Shown here piece by piece: positions 7,298 to 11,136 of a stretch of DNA of 11,136 nt. The translations under genes and the position numbers were made by a program. A model generated the notes under the pieces. That model worked only from the letters and a program-made list of their open reading frames with translations. It did not search any database and was not told the origin of the DNA. The stretch's first letter is position 1; every line of letters begins with the position of its first letter. Source of the stretch: Chitinophagaceae bacterium (lineage in GTDB: Bacteria > Bacteroidota > Bacteroidia > Chitinophagales > Chitinophagaceae); contig JAACZX010000471.1 of the NCBI GenBank assembly GCA_009996555.1, positions 1-11,136 on the forward strand, given 5' to 3'.

Positions 7298-7951
7298 ATG
7301 TTCTCTTTTCTTTCCATTCATAATTATGCTGAAATACTGGCCTTACTTACCGGTATTGTTTGCTGGCGATGGATAAAATCTACACTTTTTAAATGGCTGC
7401 TTTTATTTCTGCTGTTTATTGTGGCAGTGGAATTAACCGGAAAATATTATGGTGTGGTTCTGGCAAAGCCCAACGCATGGCTATATAATTTTTCAGTGCC
7501 GGCCGAATACTTGTTTTTTACCTGGTTGCTCAGCAGGCATTACAGGAGTAAATGGTTTAAGCAAACAGCCCGGTGGTTTCTCGCCGGGTTTGCAATATTT
7601 GCATTGCTGCAGTTATTTGTTTGGGGAGAATTGCTGAAGTTTAATTCTATATTCCTGAAGCTGGGAAGTTTTGCAATGATCGTATTCAGCTGTTTTTATT
7701 TTATTGACTTTATGCGTGAAGAAGTGCCGTTGAATCCGGTGAAAGAACCTGTGTTCTGGATCGCATCAGGTTTATTCCTGTTCAATACCGGTGAGTTTTT
7801 GTATGTATCATTGTCTGATCTGTTGTTCAGCAACTGGCAAACATGGAAACCTGTTATCAGGCAAATCAATAACAACCTCATTGTACTTTTATATATTACA
7901 ATAGCAATAGGCATCATAACAATGGCACGCAAGCAATGGGTACAGAAATAG
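7298..7951 (+). CDS. Multi-pass membrane protein, possible sensor partner of the downstream kinase
   Basis: No known family is recognised. The 217 residues are strongly hydrophobic with about seven predicted membrane segments, around residues 12-23, 32-48, 66-80, 93-110, 118-138, 150-172 and 190-210, joined by short loops. Charged or polar residues within membrane stretches include Glu45 in VAVELTGKYYG, and a Glu in NTGEFLYVSL. Loops are rich in Trp and Lys/Arg, and the C terminus is basic (ARKQWVQK), suggesting a cytoplasmic end. The gene starts 2 bp after the lipoprotein gene, and its last 16 bp overlap the start of the histidine kinase gene, so the two are very likely translated together. 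Because the kinase has only one membrane helix and no sensing domain, this protein is a reasonable candidate for signal input; that is inference. A transporter or unrelated membrane protein remains possible. Confidence 0.85.
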   Translation: MFSFLSIHNYAEILALLTGIVCWRWIKSTLFKWLLLFLLFIVAVELTGKYYGVVLAKPNAWLYNFSVPAEYLFFTWLLSRHYRSKWFKQTARWFLAGFAIFALLQLFVWGELLKFNSIFLKLGSFAMIVFSCFYFIDFMREEVPLNPVKEPVFWIASGLFLFNTGEFLYVSLSDLLFSNWQTWKPVIRQINNNLIVLLYITIAIGIITMARKQWVQK

Positions 7952-8751
7952 AACAACTGCTGAAATATTTTACAATAGCAATATTGCTGTTGGGATGTTT
8001 TATGATCGTATTCGTCATTATATACCGCCTGCGTATGAACAATCACCTCAAAGAAAAAGAACAAACAAAACTCCGTTATGAGCAAACACTTTTGCAAACA
8101 CAGCTGGAGATACAGGAGCAAACGTTGAAAAACATCTCCCAGGAAATTCATGATAATGTGGGGCAGGTGCTTACACTTGCCAAGCTGAATCTTGCCACCA
8201 CAACTGTGAACGACACAGGAGCAATGGAAAAAATAAAAACAAGTCAGCAACTCATTGGTAAAGCTATCCAGGATCTGCGTGATTTAAGCCGTAGCCTCAA
8301 TACCGATTATGTTGAACGGATGGGGCTTCTCCGTTCGATTGAGTATGAACTGGAGCTACTGAAAAAAACCGGAAGTATTGAAACGGAAATGAGCATTGCA
8401 GGTATTTCCGTAAAGTTTAATCAGCAAACAGAACTTATTCTCTTTCGTATTATCCAGGAAGCCATTCATAATGTAATGCGGCATGCCGATGCGCAAAAGA
8501 TCGCCGCATCGGTTGTGTTTACAGATCATGAAATGAATGTTACAATTGAAGACAACGGGAAGGGATTTGATCTTTCGCCGCTAAACGATGCGGAAAATAA
8601 AACATTTGGTCTTGGATTGCGGAATATGCAGGCAAGGGCAACAATGATCGGGGCAAAGTTTTTAATGAACAGTGAACCCGGCAAAGGAACCACCCTGCAT
8701 TTGCAGCTTCCATTAAATGAATCATATAATGAAACAGGTACAGAAAATTAA
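7936..8751 (+). CDS. Sensor histidine kinase, NarL/LiaS type (HisKA_3), without sensor domain
   Basis: This is a 271-residue membrane-bound histidine kinase. One transmembrane helix (about residues 11-30) is followed by a short coiled coil (35-65) and a HisKA_3 dimerisation domain. The phospho-accepting residue is His72 in ISQEIHDNVGQ. The HATPase domain has an N box (IIQEAIHNVMRHA, Asn179), a G1 box (IEDNGKGFD, Asp206) and a glycine-rich FGLGLRNMQAR plus GKGTTL segment. All catalytic motifs look intact. Nothing is large enough before the helix to bind a signal: only about ten residues precede it. Its gene overlaps the upstream membrane-protein gene by 16 bp and the downstream response-regulator gene by 35 bp (or 23 bp if the later start is used). 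The pairing with a LuxR-type regulator is the standard one for HisKA_3 kinases. The start at 7936 is the only one that keeps the whole helix. Confidence 0.93.
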   Translation: MGTEIEQLLKYFTIAILLLGCFMIVFVIIYRLRMNNHLKEKEQTKLRYEQTLLQTQLEIQEQTLKNISQEIHDNVGQVLTLAKLNLATTTVNDTGAMEKIKTSQQLIGKAIQDLRDLSRSLNTDYVERMGLLRSIEYELELLKKTGSIETEMSIAGISVKFNQQTELILFRIIQEAIHNVMRHADAQKIAASVVFTDHEMNVTIEDNGKGFDLSPLNDAENKTFGLGLRNMQARATMIGAKFLMNSEPGKGTTLHLQLPLNESYNETGTEN

Positions 8752-9394
8752 AGTGGCATTGGTTGATGATCATGTATTGTTGCGAAAAGGATTGGCAGGC
8801 GTGGTGGATAGTTTTGGTGAATACTGTGCTTTTTTTGAAGCAGATAACGGGCTGCATTTTATTAAACAGATAAAAGAGTACGGTGAACCGGATATTGTAC
8901 TGATGGATATTAATATGCCTGAAATGGATGGGCATGATACTGCACTATGGATAAAACAACATCATCCGTTGGTGAGTGTTATTGCGCTGTCGATGTATGA
9001 TAATGAAAGTTCAATCATACGCATGTTCCGAGCAGGTGCTAAAGGATATATTTTAAAAGACAGTGAGCCGCCGGAATTAAAAACGGCGCTGGATTCTGTT
9101 TACAGGAAAGGATATTATTATTCTGAATTGGTGACAGGCAAACTGATCCATTCTATTAACCAGATGGATGATAAAAAAAGCGATGTGGCTATATTCAGTT
9201 CAATGAACGACAGGGAACTGGAGTTTCTTAAACTTGCCTGTACTGAACTTACGTATAAAGAGATTGCAGACAGGATGTTTCTGAGTCCCCGCACCATTGA
9301 TGGTTACCGTGATGCGTTATGCAAAAAACTGGACGTAAAAACAAGAATCGGACTTGTAATGTATGCCGTGAAGAATGGAATTGTAACTGCATAA
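8717..9394 (+). CDS. LuxR/NarL-family two-component response regulator
   Basis: This 225-residue protein has an N-terminal receiver domain and a C-terminal helix-turn-helix. In numbering from 8717, the acidic pair is Asp17-Asp18 (LVDDH), the phosphorylation site is Asp64 (LMDINMPEMDG), the conserved Ser is Ser92 (ALSMYD) and the Lys is Lys114 (GYILKD). The DNA-binding domain, about residues 158-222, shows LTYKEIADRMFLSPRTIDGYR and KLDVKTRIGLVMYAVKNGI, typical of NarL-like regulators. An alternative start at ATG 8729 would remove four residues and still begin properly before the first strand; either is possible, and both overlap the kinase gene. It is the probable transcriptional output of the kinase encoded just upstream. 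The target genes are not evident; autoregulation of the unit is common in this class but no operator is visible. Confidence 0.94.
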   Translation: MNHIMKQVQKIKVALVDDHVLLRKGLAGVVDSFGEYCAFFEADNGLHFIKQIKEYGEPDIVLMDINMPEMDGHDTALWIKQHHPLVSVIALSMYDNESSIIRMFRAGAKGYILKDSEPPELKTALDSVYRKGYYYSELVTGKLIHSINQMDDKKSDVAIFSSMNDRELEFLKLACTELTYKEIADRMFLSPRTIDGYRDALCKKLDVKTRIGLVMYAVKNGIVTA

Positions 9395-9427
9395 AAAAAT
9401 CCCCGCTTTTAAAGCGGGGATTTTTTT
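9393..9427. terminator. Bidirectional intrinsic terminator between convergent genes
   Basis: Seven A, T, then CCCCGCT (9393-9407) pair perfectly with AGCGGGG, A and seven T (9413-9427) across a 5-base loop (TTTAA): a 15-bp perfect stem. Read on either strand it gives a GC-rich hairpin followed by a T-run, so it can end transcription from both sides. The TAA of the response regulator (9392-9394) and the TAA of the minus-strand gene (9426-9428) both overlap its ends. Confidence 0.95.
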
Positions 9428-10832
9428 AGTTGAGCACACTCTTCTCTTTCACAATTTCTATTTTCTGTTCTTTTATTTTGTTATAGCCGCCTACAACATT
9501 GCGCAGGTTATGAAAGCCCTGCTTTTTTAGAATGGAAGATGCAATGACACTTCTGTAACCACCTGCACAATGCACATAAAGGTTATCCCTGTCTTCTATG
9601 TTTGCTATCAGGCCTGGATCGGTCATTTCTCCCAAAGGAAGATTAACCGCATCTTTTACATGCCCGTCTGCAAACTCTGTTTCTTTGCGCACATCCACCA
9701 CCAGTAAGTTGTCATCATGCGGAAGGTCCATTGCAAGTTCATCAGCTTCCACATCAATGATCATGTCAATTGGTTCACCTGCATTGGCCCATGCTTCAAA
9801 TCCGCCGTTGAGGAAACCAATCACTTTGTCAAACCCAACTCTTGCCAGCCGCACAATCGTCTCTTCTTCTTTTCCGGCATCGCACACCAGTACAATATTT
9901 TCAGTAAACGAAAGTAATGCACCTGCCCATTCAGCAAAACGGCCTTCAAGGCCTATGCTGATTGAACCCGGCACAAATCCCAATGTGAATAGTGATGCAT
10001 TTCTTGTATCAAGAATGATTGTATCCGGTTGAATGGATACCTGTTTAAACTCATCAACAGAAAGAGCAGTTAAGCCTTTTTGCAAAACAGCATCTAATGA
10101 GTTGTACCCTTCTTTATTAATGCGGGCATTTACTGGGAAATATTTTGGTGGTGCGCCAAGTCCATCAGTTACAGCTTTAATGAAAGCTTCTTTGCCTGGT
10201 TGCTGCAAAGCATAATTCATTTGTTTTTGTTCGCCAATGGTGCTTGATGTTTCAGGGCCTAAGCTTTTACCGCAGGAGCTGCCGGGTCCATGTGCGGGGT
10301 AAACAATTACGTCATCAGCCAAAGGCATAATTTTCTGTTGCAATGAGTCATAAAGTTTTCCAGCCAGATCGCTCATTGAAAGCTCTGCACCTTGTGCAAG
10401 GTCTGGGCGACCTACGTCACCAACAAATAATGTGTCGCCGGTAAATACACAATGATCTTTTCCGTTTTCATCTTTCAACAGGTAGCATGAGCTTTCGAGG
10501 GTATGACCTGGTGTATGTAAAACTTCAATCGTCAGATCGCCTACTTTAAACTGTTCGCCATCTTTTGCCACATAAACAGGAAACGATGTTTCTGTTTGCG
10601 GACCATAAACAATGGGTGCATTTGAGCTGCGTGCAAGATCAAGATGGCCGCTTACAAAATCGGCATGAAAATGAGTTTCAAAAATGTATTTGATCGTGCA
10701 GTTTCTCTCTTTTGCAAGGTTAAGGTAAACCTCCACATCCCGTAAAGGATCAATAATGGCACACTCTCCATTACTTTCAATATAATAGGCTGCTTCGCTG
10801 AGGCAGTTTGTATAGAGCTGTTGTACGTACAT
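9426..10832 (-). CDS. MBL-fold persulfide dioxygenase-like protein with two rhodanese domains
   Basis: This 468-residue protein fuses a metallo-beta-lactamase-fold domain to two rhodanese domains. The first part (about 1-240) has THFHAD (His54, His56, Asp58), GH at 62-63, His110 in TPGHT, Asp133 in TGDTLFVGDVGRPD and His181 in YPAHGPGSSCG. This motif set fits ETHE1-type non-haem iron persulfide dioxygenases, which oxidise glutathione or low-molecular-weight persulfide to sulfite. Rhodanese domain 1 (about 255-355) has Cys317 in VCDAGKEEE but lacks the basic/Ser residues after it. Domain 2 (about 365-465) has a complete loop, HCAGGYRS, with Cys422. The likely role is cytoplasmic sulfide/persulfide detoxification, with the rhodaneses moving sulfane sulfur. 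Sub-family specificity is not proven. The ATG at 10832 begins right at the MBL strand as in relatives. An ArsR-family gene lies 79 bp upstream on the same strand. Confidence 0.92.
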   Translation of the reverse strand: MYVQQLYTNCLSEAAYYIESNGECAIIDPLRDVEVYLNLAKERNCTIKYIFETHFHADFVSGHLDLARSSNAPIVYGPQTETSFPVYVAKDGEQFKVGDLTIEVLHTPGHTLESSCYLLKDENGKDHCVFTGDTLFVGDVGRPDLAQGAELSMSDLAGKLYDSLQQKIMPLADDVIVYPAHGPGSSCGKSLGPETSSTIGEQKQMNYALQQPGKEAFIKAVTDGLGAPPKYFPVNARINKEGYNSLDAVLQKGLTALSVDEFKQVSIQPDTIILDTRNASLFTLGFVPGSISIGLEGRFAEWAGALLSFTENIVLVCDAGKEEETIVRLARVGFDKVIGFLNGGFEAWANAGEPIDMIIDVEADELAMDLPHDDNLLVVDVRKETEFADGHVKDAVNLPLGEMTDPGLIANIEDRDNLYVHCAGGYRSVIASSILKKQGFHNLRNVVGGYNKIKEQKIEIVKEKSVLN

Positions 10833-10851
10833 GATAATTGCTGCTTTTTTG

Positions 10852-10859
10852 CAAAAGTA
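10852..10859 (-). promoter_or_regulatory. Candidate -7 box for the MBL-rhodanese gene
   Basis: On the minus strand this reads TACTTTTG, an exact match to the Bacteroidota -7 consensus TAnnTTTG, placed 19 bases upstream of the start codon at 10832. No convincing -33 TTTG is seen at the expected spacing, so the gene may have its own promoter, perhaps activator- or repressor-controlled, in addition to read-through from arsR. Confidence 0.5.
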
Positions 10860-10878
10860 CGTTTCTAAAAGTAAACAG

Positions 10879-10895
10879 TCTCAGTATAGGTGAGA
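10879..10895. promoter_or_regulatory. Short dyad, possible ArsR operator
   Basis: TCTCA-N7-TGAGA is a perfect 5-bp inverted repeat with a 17-bp footprint. It lies about 20 bp upstream of the candidate -7 box on the minus strand, so it overlaps the -33 region of the MBL-rhodanese promoter, where a repressor would act. Dyads this short occur by chance, so the assignment is tentative. Confidence 0.25.
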
Positions 10896-10911
10896 TGAGA
10901 TAGGAGTGAAA

Positions 10912-11136
10912 TCAGTCAAGAAGTTGTTTTACAAACCGATCGATGTCCAGAAGGCGGTCATGATTTACTGTGTACCAGATAAACTTACCTTCTCTTGTTG
11001 TTTTTACAATATTACTGCGGCGAAGGATGGCTAAATGCTGAGATGCTACCGACTGTTCAAGCCGAAGTTTTACATAGATCTCGGTCACCGTCATTTGACC
11101 ATTTTCGTTAATCAACTGAATGATCTGCTGTCGCAG
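10912..11136 (-). CDS. ArsR-family winged-helix transcriptional regulator (5' partial)
   Basis: The frame is open to the window edge, beginning LRQQIIQLINENGQ, so perhaps 15-30 N-terminal residues are missing; the TTG at 11115 is internal. The 74 visible residues form the ArsR winged helix: the T-V-T-E-I-Y helix, the recognition segment LEQSVASQHLAILRRSNIV and the wing TTREGKFIWYTVN, ending in a C-terminal dimerisation helix. There is no Cys anywhere in the visible part, and the position of the classical metal-binding ELCVCD box reads MTVTEIY, so metal sensing at that site is unlikely. Its position upstream of a persulfide dioxygenase/rhodanese gene on the same strand suggests it represses that gene. 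ArsR-family repressors such as BigR control similar genes elsewhere, but those sense persulfide through two Cys that I do not see here. Confidence 0.9.
   Translation of the reverse strand: MRQQIIQLINENGQMTVTEIYVKLRLEQSVASQHLAILRRSNIVKTTREGKFIWYTVNHDRLLDIDRFVKQLLD

Noticed and set aside
7696..8250. A 184-codon open frame on the minus strand across the membrane protein and kinase genes
   Set aside because: It is antisense to two real genes, covers the kinase H box, and its Cys/Phe-rich translation looks like a shadow.
9598..10032. A 144-codon plus-strand open frame inside the MBL-rhodanese gene
   Set aside because: It is antisense to the rhodanese domains with Ser/Pro-rich low-information sequence and no start signals.
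9426..10832. Glyoxalase II or beta-lactamase
   Set aside because: The two C-terminal rhodanese domains and the GDTLFVGDVGRPD motif fit the persulfide dioxygenase-like group better.

Overview
The window looks like chromosomal DNA from a Bacteroidota bacterium, most likely the family Chitinophagaceae. This rests on several signs: moderate-to-low GC, genes without clear Shine-Dalgarno sites, a Bat-type VWA/TPR pair, the long three-domain form of IspG, short lipoproteins with a Cys near residue 20, a TAnnTTTG-type promoter box, and simple-sequence repeats of a kind I associate with this family. The family-level placement is inference; no rRNA or tRNA gene is present to settle it.

Layout. (1) Positions 1-1178, plus strand: the end of a Bat (aerotolerance-type) cluster, a truncated VWA membrane protein overlapping a secreted TPR protein. 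A long imperfect inverted repeat fills the gap before the next gene. (2) Positions 1282-6666, plus strand: a probable operon of ispG (isoprenoid synthesis), a Met-rich lipoprotein of unknown function, nadB (NAD synthesis) and an LpxL-type lipid acyltransferase. It ends in an intrinsic terminator that starts in the last codon. A 7-bp tandem repeat sits inside the ispG coding region. (3) Positions 6759-9394, plus strand: a tightly packed four-gene unit of a lipoprotein with a C-terminal Cys pair, a multi-pass membrane protein, a NarL/LiaS-type histidine kinase with no sensor domain, and a LuxR-type response regulator. (4) Positions 9426-11136, minus strand: an ArsR-family repressor (cut by the window edge) upstream of a persulfide dioxygenase-like protein fused to two rhodanese domains. 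The two strands converge on one bidirectional terminator that contains both stop codons.

How the genes work together. Region 2 combines housekeeping steps (isoprenoid precursor, NAD, envelope lipid) under probable shared transcription. Region 3 looks like an envelope signalling module in which sensing may be done by the separately encoded lipoprotein and membrane protein. Region 4 looks like a sulfide/persulfide detoxification unit with its own repressor. No CRISPR array, insertion sequence, phage gene or RNA gene was recognised. Most of the window is ordinary core genome; the best leads are the four-gene signalling unit, the Cys-free ArsR next to a sulfur gene, and the repeats around and inside ispG.
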